From the NCBI GenBank assembly GCA_934591815.1, contig CAKTPV010000001.1, positions 62,001-126,000 on the forward strand: a stretch of DNA of 64,000 nucleotides, in the 5' to 3' direction. Positions 48,164 through 57,060 of this stretch are shown here, piece after piece (the stretch's first letter is position 1; each line of letters starts with the position of its first letter). The stretch comes from an uncultured Oscillospiraceae bacterium. GTDB lineage: Bacteria; Bacillota; Clostridia; Oscillospirales; Oscillospiraceae. The notes below the pieces were generated by a model. That model did no database searches and was not told where the DNA came from. It worked only from the letters and a program-made list of their open reading frames with translations. Position numbers and translations under genes: made by a program.

Positions 48164-49816
48164 TTACCCCACCTCCTTCGCCGCTGCTGCGATCATCTGC
48201 TGATAAGACGCCAGCTCGTCGGCGTAGTTGAACTGTATCGTGATCTGCTTGCCCTCGGATACCGTGATCCTGCGGATCAATCCGGCCACCATTTCACGGG
48301 TAAGCTTGTCAATTTTCCTGAATTTGGTATATTCGGCGACCCAGTTCCGGGTGTCTGCCGCCCCCTCCTCCAAGGCTTGCCGCCGTTCGTGCAGACTGAC
48401 AAGGGCTGCCTGCAATGTGTCGATCCGCTGCGTATAGCGCTGCCGCATCATGTCATACTCCGTGCGGGAGATCAGGTCATCGTGGAAAGCCTCCAACAAG
48501 CGCATACGATATTCCTTCTGCTCGGTGATCTGTTTTTCCTTTTCCTCTATAGTTATGTCGAGCTGTCGGTGTTTAGCGGCTCGGATGCTCTTTTGGCCGA
48601 TCTCGTGAATTAACTGGTCAATGTCGACTACTATCTCAATTTGCTTCTGAATGGCCCGCAGCACCACGTCCTCTAAAGCGGCCTGCGAAATGGAGTGGCT
48701 GCTGCACAGCTTAGAGCGCTTGTGTGTGGAGCAGACATAGTAATAAAATGTGCGATTGCCTCGCTTTACGCTGCGCCTGCACATGGCGCGGCCGCAATCG
48801 GCACAGTACAGCATACCGGCCAAGGGCTGTACCACATCCTCAGAAGGAGATGTGCGGGTATCCAGTGACAGCAGGTGCTGCACCGAAGTGAACAGCTCCT
48901 CGCTGATAATGGGCGTATGGTTTTTCTCCACAACGCACCAATCCTCTTTGCTGCGCGGCTTCATCTGTTTGATCTTATAGTTGGGCGTCCCCCGTTTGCC
49001 CTGCACTAACGTCCCGATATAAATGGGGTTTTCCAGAATAGCCCGCACCGCAACAGGTGACCATGCGATATTATCACCAACCGCCTGAAACCCAGACTGA
49101 TATTTCAGTCCCTGCTGCTGCTTATATGCCGCCGGCGGCAGAACGCCCTCCGAGGAGAGGTAATTGGCGATGGCCTGCTGGCTGTAGCCCTCCATTTTCA
49201 GTTGAAAGATGGTGCGGACTACCATAGCGGCATATTCGTCAATAATGAGCTTATGCTTGTCGGCAGGGTCTTTCAGATAGCCATAACAGGCAAAGGCGCC
49301 GAGAAATTCTCCCGCCTTGCGCTGGACACGGAACTGCGCCCGCAACTTCTGGGAAAGGCTGCGGCAGTACGCCTCGTTCATGATGTTCTTGATGGGGATG
49401 GAAATATCATCACACAGCGGCGTGTGTTCACTGTCCAGATCATCATTGACGGAGATAAACCGGATGCCCATATCCGGGAAAACGGTTTCCAGATACTTGC
49501 CGGTTTCGATATACTCACGGCCAAGGCGGGACAGGTCTTTTACAATGACGCAGTTCGCCTTCTTTTCACGGATGGCATCCATAACGCCCTGAAAGCCGGG
49601 GCGGTCATAGTTGGTGCCAGTATAACCGTCGTCTACCCGCTCCCCCACCAACGTGATCTCTGGGTGCCGCTGCACGAACTCATGGATCAGCTTCCGCTGG
49701 TTGTCGATGCTCTCGCTCTCATAGCGTTTGCCCAGCTTTGACAGGCGGAGATAGGATATGCCATACCAATGCTGTCCGGAGAGTTCTTCGGTTTGTGGGC
49801 AAAAAAATGCAGCCAT
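48164..49816 (-). CDS. Large serine recombinase 3
   Basis: 550 residues from ATG 49816 with TTTAGGAGGTATG upstream. Nucleophile S26 in SYLRLSKLGKRYESES, VIVKDLSRLGREYIETG, FISVNDDLDSEHTP, zinc ribbon YCADCGRAMCRRSVKRGNRT with C-terminal partner Cys, coiled-coil region. First gene of the three-recombinase operon, driven by the promoter at 49898-49926. Confidence 0.92.
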   Translation of the reverse strand: MAAFFCPQTEELSGQHWYGISYLRLSKLGKRYESESIDNQRKLIHEFVQRHPEITLVGERVDDGYTGTNYDRPGFQGVMDAIREKKANCVIVKDLSRLGREYIETGKYLETVFPDMGIRFISVNDDLDSEHTPLCDDISIPIKNIMNEAYCRSLSQKLRAQFRVQRKAGEFLGAFACYGYLKDPADKHKLIIDEYAAMVVRTIFQLKMEGYSQQAIANYLSSEGVLPPAAYKQQQGLKYQSGFQAVGDNIAWSPVAVRAILENPIYIGTLVQGKRGTPNYKIKQMKPRSKEDWCVVEKNHTPIISEELFTSVQHLLSLDTRTSPSEDVVQPLAGMLYCADCGRAMCRRSVKRGNRTFYYYVCSTHKRSKLCSSHSISQAALEDVVLRAIQKQIEIVVDIDQLIHEIGQKSIRAAKHRQLDITIEEKEKQITEQKEYRMRLLEAFHDDLISRTEYDMMRQRYTQRIDTLQAALVSLHERRQALEEGAADTRNWVAEYTKFRKIDKLTREMVAGLIRRITVSEGKQITIQFNYADELASYQQMIAAAAKEVG

Positions 49817-49897
49817 AAAACATACCTCCTAAAAATTCAGGAAAGCGGTTTCTGGCTGTCATTGCCGGGCGGCAACATTATTTTCACTGACGGGTCT

Positions 49898-49926
49898 ATT
49901 ATGCTTTCCCGCTTTGCTTTTGTCAA
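49898..49926 (-). promoter_or_regulatory. Promoter of the recombinase operon
   Basis: On the minus strand TTGACA (49921-49926), 17 bp, CATAAT (49898-49903), about 80 bp upstream of the start codon. Confidence 0.7.
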
Positions 49927-49944
49927 CTGGGAAACGTTGGAGAC

Positions 49945-50178
49945 TCAGGACAGGCTGCACGCATAGGCCCGCAGGCGGTCTTGCAGGCTTATATCTGTGT
50001 TGGAATACGCAAGCTTCACCACAATGCCGCTGTCCGTATAGCAGTACGGGTCGCCTACCTGCTCTACATACTGCTTAATGCGTTCGGCGCAGGAGGCGGA
50101 GGTGTCGATACTCACACAGGCGATGTTCTTTGGCGCTGTATGGGTGGTGTGGCTGACGCTCGGACGGTTTGCTTCCAT
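49945..50178 (-). CDS. Small conserved-looking element protein
   Basis: 77 residues from ATG 50178 with AGAGGAATCTTC upstream. The sequence (NIACVSIDTSASCAERIKQY, then DPYCYTDSGIVVKLAYS) reads as a mixed alpha/beta protein without membrane or zinc motif. It lies directly upstream of the recombinases and ends inside the recombinase promoter region. A regulatory or excision-direction role is possible from position only. The family is not recognised. Confidence 0.55.
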   Translation of the reverse strand: MEANRPSVSHTTHTAPKNIACVSIDTSASCAERIKQYVEQVGDPYCYTDSGIVVKLAYSNTDISLQDRLRAYACSLS

Positions 50179-50254
50179 GAAGATTCCTCTTTTCTAATGG
50201 CGTTGTCGGTAGTATTGCCAGATCTCGGTGTTTTATGAAAATGCTGATAAAAGA

Positions 50255-50289
50255 GCAACGCCTCCCGGCGTGATGCCGGGAAGCGTTGC
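50255..50289 (-). terminator. Terminator after the sigma-like gene
   Basis: 15-bp stem (50255-50269 with 50275-50289, one G-U) followed on the minus strand by TCTTTTAT. Confidence 0.8.
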
Positions 50290-50396
50290 CTATGATTCTG
50301 TATTCTAAAGAATACCAGCTTCAAAATGCCCTTTCAAGGTAAGACTTGGTGAACAATAGGTGAAGCCTTTCAGAAAAAGATGGGAACACCGGACCT

Positions 50397-50885
50397 CTAC
50401 CGCTGCAAATCGGCAGTCAACGCATACATTTCCGCCAGTTCTTCGACCGCCTGATTGCGGATCTTATACAGGGTTCTCGTTGTAATTTGGGTTTTAGTGC
50501 TGATCTGCTGCCATGTGTGGCCCTCGAAGTAGGCGAGTCGAATGACCTCGGCCTGCCGCGGTTCCAGAAGTGCCACATAGTGCTCCAGGCGGCTGATCTC
50601 CTGCTCCAGCGGCACAAGGCGGCTGACCAGATCGTGTGTCAAAGAGGCATTTGCCTCATCCGCCGCACTCTGGAAGTTCATGGCGATGTAAAGCGTCTTG
50701 TTGGACACACAGCCGGAAGGCCGGCCCTCGCCATCACCCTTGGCGAAGTTCATGGCCTCGATCATTTCATCCGGCGTCACTCTGGTCGGATGCTCCAGCT
50801 CGTAGCGGAGCTGCTCAATCCTGCGCTTGGTGGCGCGGTAGCTCTGCAAAAGGGTTAGAACGTAATTCGTTGATAAGTTGCTCAT
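50397..50885 (-). CDS. Sigma-70 region-4-like element regulator
   Basis: 162 residues from ATG 50885 (MSNLSTNYVLTLLQ), GGAGG 8 bp upstream; an ATG four codons earlier would overlap that site. An N-terminal helical part (SYRATKRRIEQLRYELEHPT) and a C-terminal helix-turn-helix PRQAEVIRLAYFEGHTWQQI, then TTRTLYKIRNQAVEEL, of the sigma region-4/DUF1492 type found in phages and integrative elements. No region 2, so it is not a full sigma factor. It probably switches element genes, perhaps excision or transfer. Confidence 0.75.
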   Translation of the reverse strand: MSNLSTNYVLTLLQSYRATKRRIEQLRYELEHPTRVTPDEMIEAMNFAKGDGEGRPSGCVSNKTLYIAMNFQSAADEANASLTHDLVSRLVPLEQEISRLEHYVALLEPRQAEVIRLAYFEGHTWQQISTKTQITTRTLYKIRNQAVEELAEMYALTADLQR

Positions 50886-51294
50886 AATATCCTCCATAGG
50901 TTGAATTGTTATTTTAGAATTGAGAAAAGTGGCTTTGGAGGATTGCGGCAGCGGTAATGAATATTCTTTTGCAATTGCTAATGAATATATCGCAAATTAC
51001 TAATTGTTTATGCTATATGACCTTAATTTTAATAAAAACAAAAGACATTACTTGGAGGGCTATGCAGAAATCAATTAATAATCGGAAATATGTAATAGCA
51101 CGAAGAAAGCTGACACCCGCATTACAGTTAAAAGTAATGTGGGTGTACAGTACTGCGGGAACTTAGAGCACAAAAAAGGAGCCCCATTCCTGTGAATAGG
51201 GCTCCTTTTTAACATTGGCTAAAATATGAAGTAAATACTGGAAAGAAATATGTGAAAGCCAAAGCTTCAAAACATTCTTTCCGCTAAGGTGGGC
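50886..51294. other. Intergenic stretch with two hairpins
   Basis: No supported gene. ACACCCGCATTAC (51113-51125) with 51134-51146 forms a 13-bp hairpin (one G-U pair), and a strong terminator sits at 51173-51210. An open frame at 50957-51166 lacks a ribosome site and looks random. Confidence 0.5.
51173..51210. terminator. Terminator after the ImmA/excisionase operon
   Basis: AAAAAGGAGCCC (51173-51184) and GGGCTCCTTTTT (51199-51210), perfect and bidirectional. Confidence 0.8.
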
Positions 51295-52041
51295 CTAGGA
51301 ATTATACCAATCTGCTGAATCAATCATGATTCCAGATAGCAATATTAAAGCTTTATCCTTGTATGGTCGAAAAACTTCTTGATGTACGCTCCCTTCAAAT
51401 AAATCATCCCAGACACCATTTATGTATGTAGATGTCATAGCGACGCTAATATCAATAGGGCAGCGTTTGGGAATCTTATTTTTAAATTCTTGTGAACCAT
51501 TTGTTGTATACCATTTGAGACGGCCGCTTTCATAGCATAACAATACCTCATCTGCTGCTTTTGAGCATTGAATAGACTTGATAGCAGCATGCGACATAGA
51601 AATATCAAAATAGTCTGCAATAAATGAAATGTCTGAAAAACACAGCGACCTATTGGGAAGCAATGGCAGTAATTCAGTGGCTGGCGCCAGTAGTTCCGTT
51701 GCAAAAGAGTTAGCTTCTTTTTCCTGACGAGACGAATTGACCTTCTCGGAAAGAGGCACAGAAACATTTGAGCAACAATATAATTGTTCTTGGTGCATAA
51801 GGAAATGTCCAATTTCATGTGCAACGACAAATTCTCTTCTATGTTGGTTCTGTATATTTGAACTGACAAAAATTAACTTCAGTCCGTCGCTACAAACTAG
51901 ATACCCATCTTTTTGAAGAGGTTTATCTGTGATTGTTGATATTCCGATTCGTTCACATAACGCAAAGGGATTGTAATGAGACGCTTTCCCCATAAGGCAC
52001 TGTACAACATTGATTGCTTCAGCACATACGTCTTTAACCAT
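51295..52041 (-). CDS. ImmA/IrrE-family metallopeptidase
   Basis: 248 residues. Zinc site H-E-x-x-H in EFVVAHEIGHFLMHQEQL with a third ligand in EKEANSFATELLAPA. In ICEBs1-type elements ImmA cleaves the ImmR repressor to start excision. Here the partner encoded upstream (overlapping by 8 bp) is an MqsA-like zinc finger/helix-turn-helix protein and not a plain Cro/CI repressor. It is probably the anti-repressor protease for that protein (inference). Confidence 0.85.
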   Translation of the reverse strand: MVKDVCAEAINVVQCLMGKASHYNPFALCERIGISTITDKPLQKDGYLVCSDGLKLIFVSSNIQNQHRREFVVAHEIGHFLMHQEQLYCCSNVSVPLSEKVNSSRQEKEANSFATELLAPATELLPLLPNRSLCFSDISFIADYFDISMSHAAIKSIQCSKAADEVLLCYESGRLKWYTTNGSQEFKNKIPKRCPIDISVAMTSTYINGVWDDLFEGSVHQEVFRPYKDKALILLSGIMIDSADWYNS

Positions 52042-52513
52042 TATCGCTTTTTCTCTTTTCTATTTCTTTCTTTATAATAGTTAAGTCCTCTGTATTTACC
52101 TTTCCGCCTTTGGCTGCCATAGACATAAAATCGGTATTGCTGCTCGAATTCATATATGCAGCAATATCCTGCCGAAGAAACCGCCATTCTCTGCCGACTT
52201 TGTAAGCTTTAATACGACCATCTTTAATCATATTGTATACTGTTTGATTGCTTACTCTGAGATATTCTGCGGTTTCTTCTAAGTTCAAAACGTCAATTGC
52301 AGGAGATTGCTTTTCACTTAAAGCTGCCATGAGTTTTTCAATCATATCGACTTCTTTGTCTGCATAAACCTGTTCGCCACAGTTTGTACATTGATATGCT
52401 TCAATTCCTTTGAGTTCAATCTCTTTTCCATGAAAACGAAATGTCTTTGATATTGTACATGGTTCCATCCTTGAACCACATTCATGACAGATCTTATAAT
52501 TTGTGCCAATCAT
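52034..52513 (-). CDS. MqsA-type zinc finger fused to an excisionase-type helix-turn-helix
   Basis: 159 residues from ATG 52513, AATAGGAGGAATAAA upstream. N-terminal CHECGSRMEPCTISK, then YQCTNCGEQVYA: the paired C-x-x-C of YgiT/MqsA antitoxin-like zinc domains. Residues ~80-125 (VLNLEETAEYLRVSNQTVYN, KAYKVGREWRFLRQDI) are a MerR/excisionase-type helix-turn-helix. A lysine-rich tail follows. Coupled to the ImmA/IrrE gene. Likely a DNA-binding switch for the element. Confidence 0.82.
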   Translation of the reverse strand: MIGTNYKICHECGSRMEPCTISKTFRFHGKEIELKGIEAYQCTNCGEQVYADKEVDMIEKLMAALSEKQSPAIDVLNLEETAEYLRVSNQTVYNMIKDGRIKAYKVGREWRFLRQDIAAYMNSSSNTDFMSMAAKGGKVNTEDLTIIKKEIEKRKSDNG

Positions 52514-52602
52514 TTTATTCCTCCTATTTATTACCTTAGTTGCGTTGCCATCATTACTCTTATAATTGTAGAGGCACAAGTGTTTATTTAAGGTTGTCTA
52601 AT

Positions 52603-52646
52603 GTTCTGTATTTCCCCGCCCGTAGAGGAGCGGAGGAATACAGAAC
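52603..52646 (-). terminator. Hairpin between the DUF4258 gene and the MqsA-like gene
   Basis: GTTCTGTATT and AATACAGAAC arms with additional GC pairing inside. The U-tract is weak. Confidence 0.5.
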
Positions 52647-52667
52647 ACAGACATAGATGATTGGGAG

Positions 52668-53030
52668 TTATACTTTACGTACTAGCCACGGGTTTTCATT
52701 GATATGTTTTTCCCACTTATGATCCATTACCCGTTCTACCGTAATGACCCGTATTTCAGGAATCGGATAAAACAGGATGACTAGAACAATGATGATAGCA
52801 TCTTCAAATGTGGGATCAGAAATCAGTGCACGTTCATCATCGTGTTCTTTCCCCGGTGTTGTTGAGGGTGATTGTGTCTCAATCAACTGATTAGTCGGGC
52901 TGGACAGAACAGCTTGGACGGTCGCCCGACCAATATGGCGGGAAAGCATCTGGTCAACAGCATGGCTCGAATATGAGATTTGACTGTTGTTCGCAAGACA
53001 TCGCAGATAATGCAGGTCAGTATTAACCAT
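52668..53030 (-). CDS. DUF4258-family protein
   Basis: 120 residues. ISYSSHAVDQMLSRHIGRAT, then VQAVLSS and a late hydrophobic strand (IIIVLVILFYPIPEIRVITV), match the compact fold shared by DUF4258 and BrnT/RelE-like RNases: a His near the N-terminus, an Arg in the helix, a final V-I-T-V strand. It could be a toxin-like RNase, but no antitoxin is adjacent. It may equally be a structural element protein. Confidence 0.65.
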   Translation of the reverse strand: MVNTDLHYLRCLANNSQISYSSHAVDQMLSRHIGRATVQAVLSSPTNQLIETQSPSTTPGKEHDDERALISDPTFEDAIIIVLVILFYPIPEIRVITVERVMDHKWEKHINENPWLVRKV

Positions 53031-53144
53031 ATGGCACCTCCATTTATAACAATTTATAATAGATTATACCAATTTTATCAAAAGATCACCGAGATGTCAA
53101 GCACATAAATCAACAGTAGGAATCTAACAACTATTCTGTACAGC

Positions 53145-54119
53145 TTATGCGGCCTTCTTCGCCCGAATTGCTTGGGCGCGGAAGGACAGCTCCTGTGATA
53201 AGAGCTTCAGGGTGGCGAAATCATCGTCCAGCCCATCCAGCTCACGGCGCAGCACGTCTTCATAGTGCTGCTTCTTTCCCTCCAGACTCCGGATCTTCAG
53301 CACCCAACGGTCCATGACGCTGGGGCTCTGGCAGCCGCTCTTAATAAAATAATCGGCGCGTTCCTGATATTCCGCGATCTCCTTCTTGACGGCGGAATAG
53401 AACTCCTCCGTCATTTTCTGACGCTGCTTGGCGTCGTCGATGATGTAGATGGAGTTCGCCATCAGGTGCGTCTGATTGCGGCTGAGTCGGCTAAGCTCGG
53501 CGACAAAGTCCTCGAAAATATCCACCTTCTCCATATTGTGCCGCGGCACAAAGTAGAGATGTCCGTTGACACTGAGCTTGGTGGATTCCAGTATACGGAG
53601 AAAATTCACACAGATGGTCTCCACCTGTCTTCGGTTGGCGCAGCGCTGGTACAGCTCAAACAGCTCCTCTGCCCTACGGCAATAGGCCATGGCGTCGATT
53701 TGGCTGTCATAGGCCAGATTGTCGTAGCTGAAGATCTGGCTGTCCTTATCGTAGCTGATGTTGGCCAGCTTCTCATATTGGTTGGTTTCCTGGTGCATGG
53801 TCTCCTTTACCAGTTCACGGGAGATGATGCTGTCGGAAATACGCCGGTTATCCCGGCAATAGATCTGATAAATATGGCGTTCACCGTATTCCTCGCTGAT
53901 GATCCTGTCCCGCACATCGCCGGTGGCACTGCGGAAAGCATCAGACACCGACAGGCGGTTGCCGCCTGCGTAGGGGATGTTCATATCGACACAGAGCTGG
54001 CGCAGATCATCCTTGTCCACTAAAACACTGGGCAGAGAGAAATACAGCAGCTTTCCCAGCATATTCTGATGATCGCCGGATGCGGCGGCAGTCATGTTTT
54101 CAAATTTGAGTTCTGTCAT
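53145..54119 (-). CDS. DUF6744-like element protein
   Basis: 324 residues from ATG 54119 (MTELKFENMTAAASG), GAGGAGG 8 bp upstream. Largely helical with acidic C-terminal part (DGLDDDFATLKLLSQ). Proteins of this form are commonly encoded by Clostridia integrative elements next to primase genes; my assignment to DUF6744 is from memory of its N-terminus. No catalytic motif is evident. It overlaps nothing and follows the primase gene after 14 bp, so it is expressed with it. Confidence 0.5.
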   Translation of the reverse strand: MTELKFENMTAAASGDHQNMLGKLLYFSLPSVLVDKDDLRQLCVDMNIPYAGGNRLSVSDAFRSATGDVRDRIISEEYGERHIYQIYCRDNRRISDSIISRELVKETMHQETNQYEKLANISYDKDSQIFSYDNLAYDSQIDAMAYCRRAEELFELYQRCANRRQVETICVNFLRILESTKLSVNGHLYFVPRHNMEKVDIFEDFVAELSRLSRNQTHLMANSIYIIDDAKQRQKMTEEFYSAVKKEIAEYQERADYFIKSGCQSPSVMDRWVLKIRSLEGKKQHYEDVLRRELDGLDDDFATLKLLSQELSFRAQAIRAKKAA

Positions 54120-54133
54120 ATAGCATGTCCTCC

Positions 54134-55204
54134 TCATTGTGCCGCGATGCGGCTGAGATAGTAGTCGTCGATCCCCTTATACGCCGGATTCCAGACGTAT
54201 TTGGAGTAGCGTATGCCACGGATGCTCTGCACCTCCTGGCGGATGGTCAGTATGGCGCGCCGCACCTGCGGATTGCTCATCTGATCCATGTCCATTGCCT
54301 CCACCACCTCGGTCACGCCAAGGCTTATCAGCGTATCTTTCAGCCCGTGGAGGGCAAAGACACCACCGATGCAGACGAACAGGGCGTCGTTGTCCAGATA
54401 GCTGGCCACGTCGCCTTTCAGCGGCCCTTCCGTGATATAGGCGCGTTTACTGGCGGTGTTGCCGGTGACGTGCGTCCATGAATAGCTGCGTGTTCCGTTG
54501 GGGGCATTGCGGCTGGAGAGCCATCGGTATTTCCGGCCCGGCTCACCTTCGTCGAGCCGTATCTTCATACCCTGTATCAGACCGTCCTTATCACGGACAG
54601 GGATCAGAAAACCGTTTGGTCCGGACAGCGTCCATTCCCCATAACTGGTACGGAAACCGGGAATACCTTGCAGGTCATGCCCGGTGCTTCGCAGCAGCGA
54701 GGCCAGCAGCTTTCGGCCTTCCGGTGTCTGCGGCATACTGCGATATTGGTTTTGGTCGATGCGGTCGTCGGAAAGGCCGCGTTCACGCAGGTTTTCCCGA
54801 TGTTCTGCCGAAAGTGTCAGAAGTGAGAGCATATCCGTATATACCTCATGCCGCTGTGCCAATGGTTTTGGCTGCGGCTCTGTATTTTGGGAGCTGGGCT
54901 GTTGGGGCATGGGGTACACGTTGCCGCCCCTGCTCAGCTCCATATATGCCTCTTTGTTGGTCAGACCGTGCAGCCGGGCATACAGCGAAACGCTGTTGCC
55001 GGACGCGCCGCACAGGTTGCAGCGGTACTGGTCTGTATCCACATTGAGGCTCAGATGATATTTCCCCTTGCCGTGGTCACCGCAGAAGGGGCAGCTTGCC
55101 TCGACCTCCCGACGCCGAAGCGTCGAGGGGTCAAGGACAAGCCCGCACCGTCTGGCCGTGTCTACGATGGGGATCTTTTCATAGGCACGAGCCAGAGGGC
55201 GCAC
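54134..55204 (-). CDS. DNA primase-like protein (CHC2 zinc finger and Toprim)
   Basis: 356 residues. Zinc finger SCPFCGDHGKGKYHLSL then QYRCNLCGASGNSV: C-x-x-C, His, C-x-x-C as in DnaG/phage primases. The Toprim-like region AYITEGPLKGDVASYL has the Glu; AMDMDQMSNPQV fits the acidic pair. There is no helicase domain. It presumably makes primers for plasmid-like replication of the element. The start is doubtful: GTG 55204 lies against AAGGAGG, and a non-ATG start a few codons later is possible. Confidence 0.78.
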   Translation of the reverse strand: MRPLARAYEKIPIVDTARRCGLVLDPSTLRRREVEASCPFCGDHGKGKYHLSLNVDTDQYRCNLCGASGNSVSLYARLHGLTNKEAYMELSRGGNVYPMPQQPSSQNTEPQPKPLAQRHEVYTDMLSLLTLSAEHRENLRERGLSDDRIDQNQYRSMPQTPEGRKLLASLLRSTGHDLQGIPGFRTSYGEWTLSGPNGFLIPVRDKDGLIQGMKIRLDEGEPGRKYRWLSSRNAPNGTRSYSWTHVTGNTASKRAYITEGPLKGDVASYLDNDALFVCIGGVFALHGLKDTLISLGVTEVVEAMDMDQMSNPQVRRAILTIRQEVQSIRGIRYSKYVWNPAYKGIDDYYLSRIAAQ

Positions 55205-55220
55205 CTCCTTCCCGTGCCGC

Positions 55221-57044
55221 TTATGCGGCGGCAGGCATCGTGGTCAGGATCGGCTTCACCGGTCTGACGGACAGCTCCACCTTGCTGACACATTTTGCCA
55301 TGATGACCTGTCCCGTGGGGCGCACATTGGCGAGATCGTCCACCGACTCCATGTTATCCACGAACTGCGGATAATTCCTGCCGGTGAGCCGCTTCATCAG
55401 CTCAGACACCTCCATGCCCGCGCGGATCTTCTCCGAGAGGGAGAGCCAGTCATAGCGCCGCCCGTTATAGGTGAACTTGAAGGCGTCCTTGACCTCGCCG
55501 GTGGATTTCACCACGTCGTAGAGTGAGATCTCCACACGGTTCATCTTCAAGGCGGAGAATGTCATTTCCGCCCGCTTGCTGATGTACTGCGCCAGATATT
55601 GCAGCTTCAGTTTACACTGGTCGATCTCCGCACGGGTCGCCTTCAATTGGCTGTCCAGATCACCGGATGCGGGTGTGGCTTTCTCAATGGCGGCGATGTC
55701 CGCACGAACCTGCTGCAATTCCTCACGGCAGGCAAACATACGGTCATATTCCTCCTGAGAGAGCGCACCGAACTCCAGCTCTGCCGCCAGCGCCTGCATT
55801 CGCTCCTGAAGCTGCTGTGCCTCGGGACGGGTTGCATCCGGTTCAGCGGCTTCCTTTGCCTCCTGCAAGGTTTCTTCCAATTTGGCAATATCGTCCTTCT
55901 GGAATTGCAGAAACGTATCCCGTGCTTTTTTCTCAAGGGCTTGCAGCTCCTCCAGCTTGGCACGCTCTGCCTGACCTGCCTCTACGATCTGCTTGATAGA
56001 TGTCCGAAAAGCATTCTGCATCGCGGGCAGTTCGTCCGCCGTTACGGCGCGGCGGCAGGTGGGGCATCGATAGCCGGGCTTGAGCTGGCTGTACTGCTCC
56101 TTTTCCTGCTGATATTGGCTGCCCAACTGACGTATCCTGGCGTTGACCTGCGCGGCGGCCTCCGCATACTTAGGCGTGTAGACCGCTGCTTTTCGAGCGG
56201 TCAGCTCCTGCGTCAATGCAAGGATGCATTCATCCGAGGCTGTGGGTATTTGCCGTTGATTCGCCAAATCACTATATTGGGCGCTGAGGTCTACCATTTC
56301 ATCGTTCAGCGCGGCAATATCCACACCGGCAAACTGCTTACTTTTCAGCGACTGCTCCTCATTCTGGAGAGCATCCTCCTTTTCCCGCAGTTCCCGCAGG
56401 GCGGTCTTACTGTTTTGTTGCTGGGCGGTGGTCATGTCCTGCTGCCCGGTGAGGTACAGGATATTGTTCTCCAGTTCCCGAATGGTTTCCCGCAGCTTTC
56501 GGCTCTCCACCTCCGGCGAGAGCAGCGGCTCATCCCGCAGGGCTTCCACGGCGGGGCCTGCCATCTGCGCCAGAATGTCCTCCTTGGTGAGCGCGGGCAG
56601 ATACCGTTGGAGAAGGTTCTTGCCATCGTTGCCCAGTTCCTCGATAAAGTACAGCGGGTTGAAAATAGACAGGAACACGTCCCGTTCTCCGAAGAGATCG
56701 GTGAGATCTACCTGCCGCACCTCGCAGCCATCATAGGTGATGGTCATACGGTTGCTCTTGCGGGCGCGGGACAGCTCATGGAGCGTACCGTTTTCATCCA
56801 TAAAGCGCATGCGGATGAACAGATCAGGATTATCTTCGCTGTGGAGCCGGTCAATGCGGTGCTCTCCGAAGAAAGGCAGGCCGGTAACAGCAAAGGCGAT
56901 GGCGTCCGCGATGCTGCTCTTGCCGCGTCCGTTGCCGCCCGTAATGACGGTGGGGTCGCCAAAGGTCAGATCGGTAGGTTGACTGTAGGACTTAAAGCCC
57001 TCCATGTGCAGGGCCGTGATCCGAAACGATTTGAGTTTTTCCAT
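55221..57044 (-). CDS. Rad50/SbcC-like ATPase with zinc-hook
   Basis: 607 residues from ATG 57044, AAAGGAGAGC upstream. Walker A GGNGRGKSS at residues 36-44. Long coiled coils are interrupted near residue 325 by GYRCPTCRRAVT (C-x-x-C zinc hook). The C-terminal lobe has LSLSEKIRAGMEVSEL (signature-like) and PQFVDNMESVDD (Walker-B-like). No MRE11/SbcD nuclease is adjacent. Its place between primase and Rad52-like genes suggests DNA-end processing or loading in element replication. Confidence 0.82.
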   Translation of the reverse strand: MEKLKSFRITALHMEGFKSYSQPTDLTFGDPTVITGGNGRGKSSIADAIAFAVTGLPFFGEHRIDRLHSEDNPDLFIRMRFMDENGTLHELSRARKSNRMTITYDGCEVRQVDLTDLFGERDVFLSIFNPLYFIEELGNDGKNLLQRYLPALTKEDILAQMAGPAVEALRDEPLLSPEVESRKLRETIRELENNILYLTGQQDMTTAQQQNSKTALRELREKEDALQNEEQSLKSKQFAGVDIAALNDEMVDLSAQYSDLANQRQIPTASDECILALTQELTARKAAVYTPKYAEAAAQVNARIRQLGSQYQQEKEQYSQLKPGYRCPTCRRAVTADELPAMQNAFRTSIKQIVEAGQAERAKLEELQALEKKARDTFLQFQKDDIAKLEETLQEAKEAAEPDATRPEAQQLQERMQALAAELEFGALSQEEYDRMFACREELQQVRADIAAIEKATPASGDLDSQLKATRAEIDQCKLKLQYLAQYISKRAEMTFSALKMNRVEISLYDVVKSTGEVKDAFKFTYNGRRYDWLSLSEKIRAGMEVSELMKRLTGRNYPQFVDNMESVDDLANVRPTGQVIMAKCVSKVELSVRPVKPILTTMPAAA

Positions 57045-57060
57045 CAAAAGCTCTCCTTTC

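Noticed and set aside
50957..51166. 69-codon plus-strand ORF in the spacer upstream of the sigma-like gene
   Set aside because: No ribosome site, no recognisable protein pattern, overlaps a hairpin.
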